Assembly: GCA_020347605.1 (NCBI GenBank)
Contig: CP070734.1
Coordinates: 3,109,326-3,149,311, forward strand
Direction: 5' to 3'
Source: Deltaproteobacteria bacterium
GTDB taxonomy: Bacteria > Myxococcota_A > UBA9160 > G020347605
Length of the DNA stretch: 39,986 bases
Translations under genes and position numbers: made by a program
In this document: positions 1 to 8,864 of the stretch, in pieces
How the letters are laid out: the number at the start of each line of letters is the position of its first letter
Position numbering within the stretch: the first letter of the stretch is position 1
Notes under the pieces: generated by a model
The model's input: the letters and a program-made list of their open reading frames with translations, nothing else
What the model was told of the DNA's origin: nothing
Databases searched by the model: none

Positions 1-1321
1 CGTCGTAGGGCCGGTACTCGAAGCCGCCGAAGAAGCGCACCCGGAGGCGCGGTCCCGTCGTCGCGTAGACCTCCTTGCGCTGGAAGGCCGCGAAGATCGA
101 CTCCCGGGTGTTCGCCTCGGCCCAGACGGCGGCCAGGCCCGAGGCGCTCATGTCCGCTCCGCTGATGCCCATCGCGATGGGCTCCGCCGCGAGCGTGTTC
201 TCCGGAGTCGAGTCGAGCGCCACCTTGCCGGCGAAGTTGTCCTCCTCGGCGGTGGCTGCGCCGGTGTGCGAGTCGGTCGAGCCGATCATCCCGAACTTGT
301 AGGGATTCGAGCCGGTGCGCGCCTCGATCTCGAGGCCGCGCAGGAGCGCCGAGCGCGCGTAGTCGCCGGGCTCGACGGCTGCGTCTCGCAGGTCGTCCGT
401 CTGGCTGGCGCTCAGCAGATGCACGAAGCTCTCGAAGTCCGCGAACTCGTCGTTGGGCGAGAGCGCCGGATGCGTCTCCGAATCGCCCTTGATCTGGGTC
501 ATCTCGACGATCGGCTCCCACTTCATCCGCATCCGGGCGTACTCCGCGCTGATCGGGCGCCCCCGGCTGTCCACCGCGTCGAACATGAGACCACCGCTGA
601 TGTTCGAGTTGTGCGGGATCGAGACGAAGCTCGCCTTCGCGTCGCCGGAGGTCTTCTCGAGCCAGGCCCAGAGGTCCTCGGGCTCGTCGCTGTCGAAGGA
701 GCTGAACGGGATGAATTGGCGCGCCGTCCGGCCGCCCTGCGGCGTGAACACCACCCGGTGCAGGTTGTTGCCGTCCGGCGTCGAGGTCCACTCCCAGCCG
801 ATGAACGACGTGAACCGGCCGGGCTCGTTGTGGCGCTCGGTGATCGCGATGCTCTCCTTCCAGATCGACCGCTTCACCTCGTCGCTGTCGAGATCGGCGA
901 AGGGCTTGCCGGCGTTGATGGCGGCGATGAACTCCAGGAATACCTCGACGCCCTTGCCCTCCTCGACCGCTTGCACGAAGCGCTGGCCGCTCTCGGTGCG
1001 GACGAGCTCGGGGTCGCCCTGGAAGAGCTTGTACGGGACGCCCATCATCTCCGCGTGGTCGGCGACCACCAGGAAGTCGAGCGGCGTTCCGATCCGGATC
1101 CGCGCGCGGTGATAGGGGTGGACGATCGGGAGCCCCTTCGCGAAACGGTAGGCGTCATCGGGGTCCGCCGTCTTGTTCTCCAGGAAGTAGGCATCGGGCG
1201 AGAAGGATGTGTGCAGGTGCGTGTCGCCGAAATAGACCTCGGTGGGCTGCGCCCACGCCCCGCTTGCCGAGCCGAGCAGCAGCGCGCTGCTCAGCAGCCG
1301 CCGCCAAAGACCCTTCTTCAT
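1..1321 (-). CDS. DUF3604 family secreted protein (copy 1, C-terminus beyond the window)
   Basis: About 440 residues are visible; the gene runs off the left edge. The ATG at 1321 opens a signal peptide (basic MKKGLWRR, a hydrophobic stretch, cleavage expected after AWA near residue 24), so export is likely. The DUF3604 landmarks follow in order: FGDTHLHTSFSPDAY (HxH at residues 35-37), VADHAEMM, LHRVVF, IPHNSNISGG, an acidic QIKGDSE segment, and STDSHTGAA. The spaced His/Asp/Glu motifs resemble a PHP-type metal centre, so a metal-dependent hydrolase is a fair inference, but the substrate of DUF3604 is unknown. It lies 40 bp downstream of the alkylsulfatase gene on the same strand and is probably co-transcribed with it. 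Two more full-length copies lie at 20314 and 31082. Confidence 0.92.
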   Translation of the reverse strand, partial: MKKGLWRRLLSSALLLGSASGAWAQPTEVYFGDTHLHTSFSPDAYFLENKTADPDDAYRFAKGLPIVHPYHRARIRIGTPLDFLVVADHAEMMGVPYKLFQGDPELVRTESGQRFVQAVEEGKGVEVFLEFIAAINAGKPFADLDSDEVKRSIWKESIAITERHNEPGRFTSFIGWEWTSTPDGNNLHRVVFTPQGGRTARQFIPFSSFDSDEPEDLWAWLEKTSGDAKASFVSIPHNSNISGGLMFDAVDSRGRPISAEYARMRMKWEPIVEMTQIKGDSETHPALSPNDEFADFESFVHLLSASQTDDLRDAAVEPGDYARSALLRGLEIEARTGSNPYKFGMIGSTDSHTGAATAEEDNFAGKVALDSTPENTLAAEPIAMGISGADMSASGLAAVWAEANTRESIFAAFQRKEVYATTGPRLRVRFFGGFEYRPYD

Positions 1322-1361
1322 CGTCCACCTCCGTGTTGGCGCTCGAGCGGGGCTCGGTCGC

Positions 1362-3407
1362 CTATCGCGTCACGATGTCGAACCAGAACTCGAAGCGGTC
1401 CAGCAGCGAGAGCAGCTCCCGGAGCTTCTCCGGATCGCCCTCGACCGTGACGTCGCCCGCTTCGATCTCCCCGTCGAGCGTCTTCTCGCCCAGCATGATC
1501 TCGTCGAGGGTCGCGCGATCCATGGTGATGGTCGCGTCGGCCCCTTCGACCTGCTTCCCCTCCCGGTGGGAGAGGTGCGAGTTCTCGAGGTTCAGCACGT
1601 AGCGCTCTTCCACGTCGGGGAAGACGAGGTTCAGCACGATCGCCTTGCCGGCGGCCTTCGGCCCGTTGAGCCGCACGCCCATGAAGTCGAGCATCATGCC
1701 GATGCTCATGGCGTGCATCGTGTCCGGAGAGCCCGCCTTGGTCGCCGTGCCCCCGGTCACGCCGTGGCGCAGCTCGTGGGCCGCCATCAGGTAGGAGTTG
1801 CGCCAGCCCGCCCCTTCCGCCTGGTAGCCGAGCTGCTCGAGCGTATCGGCCTGCAGGAGGCGCGCGGCCCGGTTGGTCGAGTCCGCCAGGACGACGTGGT
1901 TCACCACCTGCGCGACCCAGCGGTACTCGCCTCGCTCGTAGGCGCGCCGCGCCTTCTCGAGCACGGCGTCGGCGCCGCCCATGAACTCGACGTAGCGCGC
2001 GGCGGCCTCGGCCGGCGGCAGCGGGTTCAGCGTGGCCGGGTTGCTGTCGTACCAGCCCAGGTACTTCTGGTAGACGGCCTTGATGTTGTGGTTGTAGGTG
2101 CCGTGGTAGCCGCGGTTGTACCACTCGTGGGACAGGGCCGGAGGCACCTCGAGCATCTCGGCGATCTCGACCATCGTATGGCCGTGGTTCGCGAGGCGCA
2201 GGGTCTGATCGTGGAGGTAGCCGTACAGATCGCGCTGCTTCTTCAGGTAGGCGAGCACGGTTTCGCTGCCCCAGCGCGGCCAGCTGTGGCTCGCGAACAC
2301 CACTTCGGCCTCGCTGCCGAACAGCTCGATGGATTCGTCGATGAACTTCGACCAGGCGCTCGCGTCGCGCACCTCGGCGCCGCGCAGCGTGTACAGGTTG
2401 TGCACGGTCGCCGTGCAGTTCTCGGCCATCCAGAGCGCCTCGAACTCGGGGAAGTAGGTGTTCATCTCGGAGGGCGCCTCGGTGTGCGGCGTGTTCTGGA
2501 ACACCATCTGCACGCCGTCGACCGTGATGTACGTCGGGGTCTCGTCGACGATGTCGGTCGGCGCGATCAGCGTCACGGTTCCGGTCGAGACGTTCTTGCC
2601 GATGGCGGCGTCCACCTGCCCCCGCGGGCCCTTTTCGAGCAGCGCGCCGTACTGGTAGACGGCGCGGCGGCTCATGGCGTTTCCCGCCATCACGTTCTCG
2701 CTGATCGCGAAGTGCATGAACTCCTCGGGCGCGATCACGCGAACGGCGCCCGAGCGCACGTCCTCGTCGGAGACGATTCCCTTCACTCCGCCCCAGTGGT
2801 CGATGTGGCTGTGGCTGTAGACCACGGCCTTGATGGGCCGCTTGCCGAGGTGCTGCTCGACCAACTCGAGGGCCGCTCTCGACGTCTCTCGCGTCGTCAG
2901 CGGGTCGAACACGATCCAGCCGGTGTCCCCCCGAACGAACGTGATGTTGGCGAGGTCGTAGCCCCGGACCTGGTAGATCCCGTCGACCACCTCGTACAGC
3001 CCGTAGGTCATGTTGAGCTGTCCCTGCCGCCACTGGCTGGGATTCACGGTGTCGGGCCGCTCCCGCCCGTCGGTCAGGAACGCATACGCCTCGAGGTCCC
3101 ACACGACCCGGCCAGAGTCGTCCCGGATCACGAGCGCCTCCGGTCGTGCGACCAGACCCCGCTCTGCGAGCTCGAAGTCCTCGCGATTGCCGAAGGGCAG
3201 CTCGTCGAGCAGGGCGGCGTTGCGCGACCGGGTCGCGTCGGTGGCGGCCTTCACGTCGGGTGTGCTCGCGGGCGCCGGCTCGGCCTGCTCGGCGGCCGGC
3301 TCCGGCAGCTCCTGCCGCTCGGTCCCCGCATCGCACGCGCCAATCCATCCGGTGCCGAGGATCAACGCGGTCGAAACCGCCCTGAACCCCGCGCAGTCGA
3401 TTCCCAT
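1362..3407 (-). CDS. Alkylsulfatase (SdsA1/BDS1 type), MBL fold, predicted lipoprotein
   Basis: 681 residues from the ATG at 3407, which has AGAGG about 10 nt upstream; the longer open frame (to 3644) adds 79 residues of unlikely composition. A short hydrophobic N-terminus ends in a lipobox-like IGAC at residues 22-25, followed by a Pro/Glu/Ala-rich linker, so the enzyme is probably anchored outside the cytoplasm. The zinc motif HSHIDHWGG lies at residues 199-207 (H199, H201, D203, H204). Downstream Glu/His segments (NTPHTEAPSE, AENCTATVH, ASHSWPRWG) match the binuclear site of SdsA1-type sulfatases. The middle matches the alkylsulfatase dimerisation domain and the C-terminal ~120 residues the SCP2-like domain. 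Known enzymes of this family cleave primary or secondary alkyl sulfates; which substrate applies here cannot be told. Confidence 0.9.
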   Translation of the reverse strand: MGIDCAGFRAVSTALILGTGWIGACDAGTERQELPEPAAEQAEPAPASTPDVKAATDATRSRNAALLDELPFGNREDFELAERGLVARPEALVIRDDSGRVVWDLEAYAFLTDGRERPDTVNPSQWRQGQLNMTYGLYEVVDGIYQVRGYDLANITFVRGDTGWIVFDPLTTRETSRAALELVEQHLGKRPIKAVVYSHSHIDHWGGVKGIVSDEDVRSGAVRVIAPEEFMHFAISENVMAGNAMSRRAVYQYGALLEKGPRGQVDAAIGKNVSTGTVTLIAPTDIVDETPTYITVDGVQMVFQNTPHTEAPSEMNTYFPEFEALWMAENCTATVHNLYTLRGAEVRDASAWSKFIDESIELFGSEAEVVFASHSWPRWGSETVLAYLKKQRDLYGYLHDQTLRLANHGHTMVEIAEMLEVPPALSHEWYNRGYHGTYNHNIKAVYQKYLGWYDSNPATLNPLPPAEAAARYVEFMGGADAVLEKARRAYERGEYRWVAQVVNHVVLADSTNRAARLLQADTLEQLGYQAEGAGWRNSYLMAAHELRHGVTGGTATKAGSPDTMHAMSIGMMLDFMGVRLNGPKAAGKAIVLNLVFPDVEERYVLNLENSHLSHREGKQVEGADATITMDRATLDEIMLGEKTLDGEIEAGDVTVEGDPEKLRELLSLLDRFEFWFDIVTR

Positions 3408-3519
3408 GCTCTCGTCGTCCTCTCGCACGTGGTTTGGACACACCCCACCGGCGCGGCTAAGTCCACGTCGGCACAGCGCAGTGGGGGCGCAGTGTCGCAG
3501 ATTGTCGAGGTCGGAGACG

Positions 3520-3535
3520 CTGTAATTTCTTACAG
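3520..3535. promoter_or_regulatory. Inverted repeat CTGTAA-N4-TTACAG upstream of the alkylsulfatase
   Basis: A perfect 6-bp inverted repeat with a TTTC spacer sits about 115 bp upstream of the sulfatase start, in a short AT-rich patch within otherwise very GC-rich DNA. It looks like an operator for a dimeric repressor. The cognate regulator is not identifiable in the window. Confidence 0.4.
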
Positions 3536-3675
3536 AGTGGTGAAACGGCAACGCCTGCGATTGCGCGCGATCGCCGGCCCTGCGGCTGTGACGCGGAACG
3601 CCGGGGTGGCCGGTCTCAGACGCGACCCCGCGCGCCTTCGTCATCGGGTACCGCCCCGCGCACGGGGACGCGGCG

Positions 3676-4740
3676 TCACTCCAGGAGGGCGTCGATCAGG
3701 CGCTCCACGAGCGCGCCTCCCGACCAGGAGACGATCGGAATGAACAGGTAGAACGCGAAGCGCGCCAGCGTCGATGGATCGAACGGCCAGTCGCGAACGC
3801 CCTCGACGAGCTGTTTGTAGGCGGCGACCTCGTCCACGCGGGCGCGGTCCGGGGCGCTCGTCCCTCGCTTCAGGGCCGTCCGGGCGCGCTGCAGCTCGAC
3901 GCGACACCAGTCGAGCTCGACCCGCTTCGCGGCGCGGATCCTCCGATGGACGCCCCAGACGGGCAGCACGAAGCTCGCGGTTGCCAGAACCGCCGCCTGG
4001 ATCCAGATGCCGGTGACGAGGTCGAGGAAGCCGACCTCCAGCACCAGGAATGACGCGATCGACGCGGCGCCGAGAATGAGGAGCGCATGGTGGAGGCCCT
4101 GTTGCGCGAAGGGCGTGAGGGGTCGGATGTCGAGAAGATCGAGCGGCGCGAGCCGGGCGGCCAGGCGATACAGCCGTTGGGACTCCGCGATCAAGGCGTA
4201 CGTCAAGCAGCCGAGCCACCACAGCATCACGGGGTTGAGCACGCGATGCCAGAGAATTTCGGGGCCGCGCCAGCTCCAGGGGTCGACGCCGGGCGCCGTG
4301 GTCGCGATCGTGATCCGGACCCCGGCCAGAACCATCGCCAACCCCGTCGCAGCCAGTCCCCACCAGCGGTAGCGCCCTACCGCATCCCCGAGCTTCGCGA
4401 AATCGGATCGGGTGCACTGGAGCGCGGGGCGCAGCTCCAACAGGGTCCGGCGGGTGCGCCGGAGCACGACCACGTAGGCGGTCGGAAAGTAGGCGGCGAG
4501 CAGGATGTGGAGGATCGCGATGCGCGCCTCGCGTGCGACTCCGGTGGGACCTCCCAGGAGCTCGTGGCGGCCCAGCGCGAACTCGCCGACCACGAAGATG
4601 GCGACGAGGATGAGCGCGAGCGCGAGGCCGACCCACGCGGGCGCGAGCGGCATCGCCTCGTAGACGCGGAGCGTCCGGGACGGGCTCGGGTCGGCCATCT
4701 CGACGTGCATCATGCCTCGATTCGGATCGCTCCACCGCAT
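3676..4740 (-). CDS. Polytopic membrane protein of unknown function
   Basis: 354 residues from the ATG at 4740; no ribosome binding site is visible there, and in-frame ATGs at 4713, 4710 and 4698 are equally possible starts. About six hydrophobic segments can be seen: residues ~32-52, ~70-90, ~123-145, ~165-185, ~215-250 and a final one near ~325-345. A charged stretch (~260-310) between the last helices, rich in Arg and Glu, is probably a cytoplasmic helical region. I do not recognise the family. The next gene downstream is the sulfatase, about 270 bp away on the same strand. Its 5' end lies about 55 bp from the HxlR-type operator at 4795, so it could have been a target of that regulator. 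Confidence 0.75.
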   Translation of the reverse strand: MRWSDPNRGMMHVEMADPSPSRTLRVYEAMPLAPAWVGLALALILVAIFVVGEFALGRHELLGGPTGVAREARIAILHILLAAYFPTAYVVVLRRTRRTLLELRPALQCTRSDFAKLGDAVGRYRWWGLAATGLAMVLAGVRITIATTAPGVDPWSWRGPEILWHRVLNPVMLWWLGCLTYALIAESQRLYRLAARLAPLDLLDIRPLTPFAQQGLHHALLILGAASIASFLVLEVGFLDLVTGIWIQAAVLATASFVLPVWGVHRRIRAAKRVELDWCRVELQRARTALKRGTSAPDRARVDEVAAYKQLVEGVRDWPFDPSTLARFAFYLFIPIVSWSGGALVERLIDALLE

Positions 4741-4794
4741 CGGAAACCGCGTGCGACGGGGAGTCGGGCCGCGAATGCGTGCGGCCGGGTTACC

Positions 4795-4815
4795 TTACTT
4801 CAGATCTCGAAGTAA
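4795..4815. promoter_or_regulatory. HxlR-type operator candidate TTACTTC-N7-GAAGTAA
   Basis: A perfect 7-bp inverted repeat, flanked by a further GTTAC on the left and C on the right. HxlR-family regulators commonly bind palindromes containing TTAC...GTAA, often just ahead of their own gene. An HxlR-like reading frame starts 10 bp downstream, which supports the assignment. Confidence 0.5.
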
Positions 4816-4825
4816 CAAGAGTCGC

Positions 4826-4920
4826 GTGCCGTGGCAGGAGATCGGCGAGCCGGACGGCTCGATCGCCCGCACGCTCTCGGTGATCGGCGACCGCTGGGTG
4901 TCCGGCTTGGCCGGCCCGGC
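4826..4920 (+). pseudogene. Remnant of an HxlR-family winged-helix regulator (N-terminal part)
   Basis: A GTG at 4826 opens a frame reading VPWQEIGEPDGSIARTLSVIGDRWVSG. The segment IARTLSVIGDRW is the hallmark N-terminal helix of HxlR regulators (usually followed by TLLILR and about 80 more residues of winged helix). Here similarity stops after roughly 30 residues and the frame continues as low-complexity Arg/Ala/Gly. No other frame supplies the missing recognition helix or wing, so the gene has been truncated. With the operator just upstream it looks like a decayed autoregulated repressor. The remaining 170 bp to the next gene hold nothing else I recognise except a TATAAA at 5055. Confidence 0.55.
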
Positions 4921-5090
4921 TCTCCGAGCGGGCGGAGCGCGCGCGCGAGCCGTCGGGCGCCGCCGCGGCTCGCGATCCGATCTCGGGCGGTCCCCATCCC
5001 GCGTACGCGCGGTGTCGCATGGAGCGCGTCGGGGCGACGGCGTGGGGCTTCGGGTATAAAGGCGGACGACCCGCACGGAGGATGCGCCGC

Positions 5091-6209
5091 GTGCCGCTCA
5101 GTCCGCTCGACGACCTTCTCGCCCACCAGACGACCGAGACCTTCGACTACGTCTTCACCAGCGATCGCAACTTCTACGACCGCTACTACTTCAACGCACA
5201 CGCCTCGAGCGACGAGCTGTTCCTGGTCGCCGGGATGGGTCAGTACCCGAACCTCGGCGTCACGGATGCGTTCGCCTCGATCTCGCACGGCGACACGCTG
5301 TACGTGGTGCGCGCCTCGCGCGAGCTCGGCTCCGACCGCCTCGATACGACGGTCGGCCCCTTCGGCGTCGAAGTGGTCGAGGGTCTCCGGACGCTACGGC
5401 TGCGGCTCGACGAGAACGAATGGGGTGTCGCGTTCGACCTCACCTTCGAGGGCGTGATCCCGGCGCTCCTGGAGCCGAAGCACACCACGCGTCAGTTCAG
5501 CCGCATCACGATGGACTCCTCGCGCTTCGCGCAGGTGGGTCGCTACAGCGGGACGCTGACGGTCGCGGGGCAGACGTACGCGGTCACGCCCGACCGCTGG
5601 AAGGGCGTGCGCGATCGCTCCTGGGGGATCCGGCCGGTCGGCGAGCCGGTCCCGCCCGGCATCGGCGTCAAGGTACAGCGCTCCCACGGCTTCTTCCACA
5701 ACTGGATCCCGATGCAGTTCGACGACTTCATGATCAAGGTCTTCTTCGAAGAGGATGCGGACGGAAACCGCTTCATGGAGGAATCGAAGAAGATCTACAA
5801 CCTCGGCATCGACAAGCCCGTCGAAGAGCTGGGCGAGCCGCGTCACGCGTTCACCTACACGTCCGGCACGCGCGAGCTCGAGAAGGCCGTGATCACCTTC
5901 GACCACCCCTCCGGTGAGGCGCTGTCCGCCACCTGCCATCCGCTGCGCACCGTCTATCTGGCCGCGGGCAGCGGCTACCTCCCTGCGCCCGACTGGGGGC
6001 ACGGGATGTATCGGGGCGAGCGGGTCGTCCAGGGGCTCCGCTACGACGTGGGCGACCCCGCCGTCCGCAAGCAGTACTCGCTGTTGAACGAGACCCTGTG
6101 CCGCTTCGAGCTCTCGAGCGGCGAGGTGGGGTACGGCATGCACGAGAACATGTGTCTCGGCATCTACCGGCCCTACGGATTCGACGCGCCGGAGGCCGTA
6201 GCGCCCTGA
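5091..6209 (+). CDS. DUF7064/DUF7065-like (CrtC-related lipocalin-like) protein
   Basis: 372 residues from the GTG at 5091. The GGAGG at 5077-5081 has a 9-nt spacing to this GTG but directly abuts the upstream ATG at 5082, so GTG is preferred. The protein has no signal peptide. The central motif PDRWKGVRDRSWGIRPVGEP, the many aromatic beta-strand-like segments and the final GYGMHENM segment are typical of the DUF7064/DUF7065 group, once described as hydroxyneurosporene-synthase-like. These proteins often sit among lipid, steroid or hydrocarbon genes in actinobacteria and proteobacteria, but no reaction is established. It stands alone, with a possible TATAAA box about 30 bp upstream of the start. 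Confidence 0.8.
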   Translation: MPLSPLDDLLAHQTTETFDYVFTSDRNFYDRYYFNAHASSDELFLVAGMGQYPNLGVTDAFASISHGDTLYVVRASRELGSDRLDTTVGPFGVEVVEGLRTLRLRLDENEWGVAFDLTFEGVIPALLEPKHTTRQFSRITMDSSRFAQVGRYSGTLTVAGQTYAVTPDRWKGVRDRSWGIRPVGEPVPPGIGVKVQRSHGFFHNWIPMQFDDFMIKVFFEEDADGNRFMEESKKIYNLGIDKPVEELGEPRHAFTYTSGTRELEKAVITFDHPSGEALSATCHPLRTVYLAAGSGYLPAPDWGHGMYRGERVVQGLRYDVGDPAVRKQYSLLNETLCRFELSSGEVGYGMHENMCLGIYRPYGFDAPEAVAP

Positions 6210-6253
6210 CGGTGCCCGGGCCGGCGAGTCGAACCCGGGGCGCCGAAACCGGG

Positions 6254-6259
6254 TAGAAT
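6254..6259 (+). promoter_or_regulatory. Candidate -10 box TAGAAT for the secreted hydrolase gene
   Basis: TAGAAT matches the sigma-70 -10 consensus at five of six positions and lies 33 bp before the start at 6292. No convincing -35 is seen. Similar isolated hexamers precede the next two genes: TACAAT at 8831 and TATACT at 9801. Confidence 0.3.
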
Positions 6260-6291
6260 CGGGGCCTACGCTGCGCGGAAGGAGGCCAACG

Positions 6292-8667
6292 ATGATGCTC
6301 CGGCGGACGATCCTTCTCACGAGTCTCGTGGTGCTGCTCCCGATCGGATTCGCGAGCCCGGCGGCGGCGGTGGAGCCCGCGGCCCGCTGCATCGACGCGA
6401 AGCTGGTCGCGGCCGCCTGGCACGCCAAGGCGACGCTGGCCTGCCACGCGCGGGCGGTCGAGAAGGGCGTGCCGGTGGACGGCGCCTGTCTCGCGCGTTC
6501 GGACGCGCGCCTCGCCAAGAGCTTCGCGCGGGCCGAGAGCCCCGGCGCCTGCCCGACCCTCGGGGACGCCGACCGGGTTCGCCGGCTCTCGGAGGGGCTC
6601 GTGAATCGCGCCGTCGCCGCCCTCGTCGTGGACGGTGCGGTCCGGAGCGTGTGCACCTCCGGCAAGCTCTCGGCCGGGGGCAAGCGGGTTCTCGCCCTGG
6701 CGCAGGCGCACGGCGCGAACGTCAAGAGCGACGACCTCGACGGACTGCTCGCGCGTCTCGCGTCCGCCGAGCAGGTCTTCAGCCGGGACTTCGCGCGGGC
6801 CGAGGCCAAGGGCGACTGCCAGACGAGCGGTGACGCGGCGCTCGCGGCCGGTCTCTTCGACTCGGGACTCGACGCGATCTACGCGGCGGCGCGCGTGGTG
6901 GAGTTCGAGACCGTTCGGATTCCGAGCCCGGCCCAGCCGAGCGGCACGCCCGGCTCGCCCGGCGTCGATGCGAACGACTACCCGAAGCTCGTCACCCAGC
7001 TCGGCAGCGCGAGCTTCAGCTTGAACAACGCCACCTACACGCGCTTCTTCGCGCCGGCCACGAGTGGCGCGCCCGACGCCATCCTGATCCTGGTTCCGGG
7101 CTTCGAGGGCGGCGGCGCCAGCTTCAAGATCCTCGGCGAGAACCTCGTGACGCGCGCGCTCGAGAACGGGCTGCGGCTCGAGCTGTGGGCGTACGACCGC
7201 CGCGGCAACCAGATCGAGGATCGCGCCGGCGTCGCGATCGCCGTCGCGGCCGGCGATGCCGACATCGCGCTCGACTGGTTCTTCGGCGCGGAGCTCGGTC
7301 TGCCGCTCCATCCCGCGCTCGCGTCCGCACTCGGTCGCCGGGCGATCTTCCACGGCGCGCAGGCCGACACCGCCTTCATCGCCAACTGGACCCCGCTCGT
7401 CCTGTCTCGCGACATCGACGCGGTGGTCGAGGCCGCACGCGCCGTCGCGAGGAACCAGAACGTCTTCCTCGGCGGACACTCCGCGGGAACGGGCTTCACG
7501 GCGCGCTACGCGGCCACCGACTTCGACCTCTCGGGCAGCGGCTCCCCCGAGCCCGGCTTCGGCAAGCTGCGCGGGCTGGTCCTGCTGGAAGGCGGCGGCG
7601 GCTCCACGGCCGGCGATCCGCCGACCGAGGACGCGCTCGACCGCATCGAAGACCGGGCCGACGGCGGACTCTTCTTCGCGGTCCGCGACGGGGCGCCGCG
7701 CTGCGCCGACGGCACGCCGTGCAGCGTCGCCAGCGAGGACGTCGACTGCGCGGGCATCGGTCGCGGCACCTGCACGGAGCCGACCGAGGCGTACGCGGTC
7801 GTGCCCGGCCTGCTGAATCCGCGCGTGCTCGCGTCCGCCGAGCCGGGCGCCGTGCAGGGGCTCGACGATCCAGACACGGGTCGGGTCATCATCCAGGTGG
7901 ACCAGGGCGCTCCCGGCAACAACGCCATCGCGCAGGTCCCGGACCTCGGCATCCTGGAGGTCATCCCGGACGCCACCGCCGAAGGGGCGCTCGGGACCTT
8001 TCTCGACGACGACGGCTTCGTCTCCGCGTTCGCCACGTTCGTGCGCACCTCGGTGGGCGCGCCGGGACCCGTCGTGAGCGGACTGCAGACCTGGCAGAAC
8101 ATCACCGAGGGCCCCCTGCCCCCGAGCGCGCTGCCGGACAACGGCCCGCCGCCGACCGGCCTGCCCGCCGCGGAGTGGGGGCAGGAGAAGGAGGTCAGCC
8201 GCATCGACCGGGTGGCGGTGACGTTCACGACGCCGGGCTCCAACTTCAGCGACTGGTACTACCCGTCGAGCGGTCTCGGGACCACGGCCGGCCTGAGCCT
8301 CGACACCACACCGCTCTCGGTGGGTCGCGGACGACGCGACATCGACAACCGCACGCAGGCCGCGGCGGTCGACATCCCGGTGATCTGTTTCGGCGGCAGC
8401 AACGGGCTCACCGAGGTGCCCGCGAGCTACCTCGCCTTCGCCCAGAGCATCGGCACCTGTGCGGCGGCAAGCTGTGACGGCACCGCGCGCGTCGTGGACG
8501 CGTCGAGCCCGAATCCCGCGTTTCCGACCTTCGGGGACGTGCGGGGCGGCTACGAGGTGCATCTGAGCGAGGGCTACGCCCACGTCGACATCGTCACCGC
8601 CGAGGATGACGCCGACAACAACGTGATCGGGCCGCTGCTCGACTTCGTGTCTCGCAACCTCGAGTAG
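6292..8667 (+). CDS. Secreted alpha/beta-hydrolase with two N-terminal paired-Cys helical repeats
   Basis: 791 residues. The start is fixed by AAGGAGG at 6279-6285, six nt before the ATG. A clear signal peptide ends near residue 26 (ASPAAA). Residues ~33-110 and ~120-200 form two tandem copies of a helical module with phased Cys and an FARAE-x-GxC-x-T-x-GD signature. The first copy has the fuller Cys pattern (ARC, LACHA, GACLAR, GACPT). This module recurs in secreted proteins of deltaproteobacterial lineages. The hydrolase domain follows: the nucleophile elbow GGHSAGTG places Ser397, and YAHVD near the C-terminus offers His764. A Cys-rich insert (residues ~465-500) may be disulfide-bonded. 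The enzyme is probably an esterase, lipase or depolymerase acting outside the cytoplasm; the substrate is unknown. Confidence 0.85.
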   Translation: MMLRRTILLTSLVVLLPIGFASPAAAVEPAARCIDAKLVAAAWHAKATLACHARAVEKGVPVDGACLARSDARLAKSFARAESPGACPTLGDADRVRRLSEGLVNRAVAALVVDGAVRSVCTSGKLSAGGKRVLALAQAHGANVKSDDLDGLLARLASAEQVFSRDFARAEAKGDCQTSGDAALAAGLFDSGLDAIYAAARVVEFETVRIPSPAQPSGTPGSPGVDANDYPKLVTQLGSASFSLNNATYTRFFAPATSGAPDAILILVPGFEGGGASFKILGENLVTRALENGLRLELWAYDRRGNQIEDRAGVAIAVAAGDADIALDWFFGAELGLPLHPALASALGRRAIFHGAQADTAFIANWTPLVLSRDIDAVVEAARAVARNQNVFLGGHSAGTGFTARYAATDFDLSGSGSPEPGFGKLRGLVLLEGGGGSTAGDPPTEDALDRIEDRADGGLFFAVRDGAPRCADGTPCSVASEDVDCAGIGRGTCTEPTEAYAVVPGLLNPRVLASAEPGAVQGLDDPDTGRVIIQVDQGAPGNNAIAQVPDLGILEVIPDATAEGALGTFLDDDGFVSAFATFVRTSVGAPGPVVSGLQTWQNITEGPLPPSALPDNGPPPTGLPAAEWGQEKEVSRIDRVAVTFTTPGSNFSDWYYPSSGLGTTAGLSLDTTPLSVGRGRRDIDNRTQAAAVDIPVICFGGSNGLTEVPASYLAFAQSIGTCAAASCDGTARVVDASSPNPAFPTFGDVRGGYEVHLSEGYAHVDIVTAEDDADNNVIGPLLDFVSRNLE

Positions 8668-8864
8668 GCCGGACGCGCGAGGCGCACCGCACACGACCCG
8701 CGGGAAAACGGGCGCATCCAGCGCGATCTGCCGCTCGGCTGCGCGTCCCGCGCGATGCGCGCGCGGCGACCACGACACGCAGACGCGTCCCCGTCCGCGA
8801 AATTCGCTGCCGCACGCCGGGTTCCTGTCGTACAATCGTTCCGCGTCGGGTTTGCAGCGGAGCA

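Noticed and set aside
1242-3743. 833-residue open frame antisense to the alkylsulfatase
   Set aside because: His/Arg/Val-rich sequence with no recognisable domain, opposite a gene with clear family motifs. It is a GC-driven shadow, as are the long frames at 5893-8976, 10960-13281, 13432-14706 and 14825-16858.
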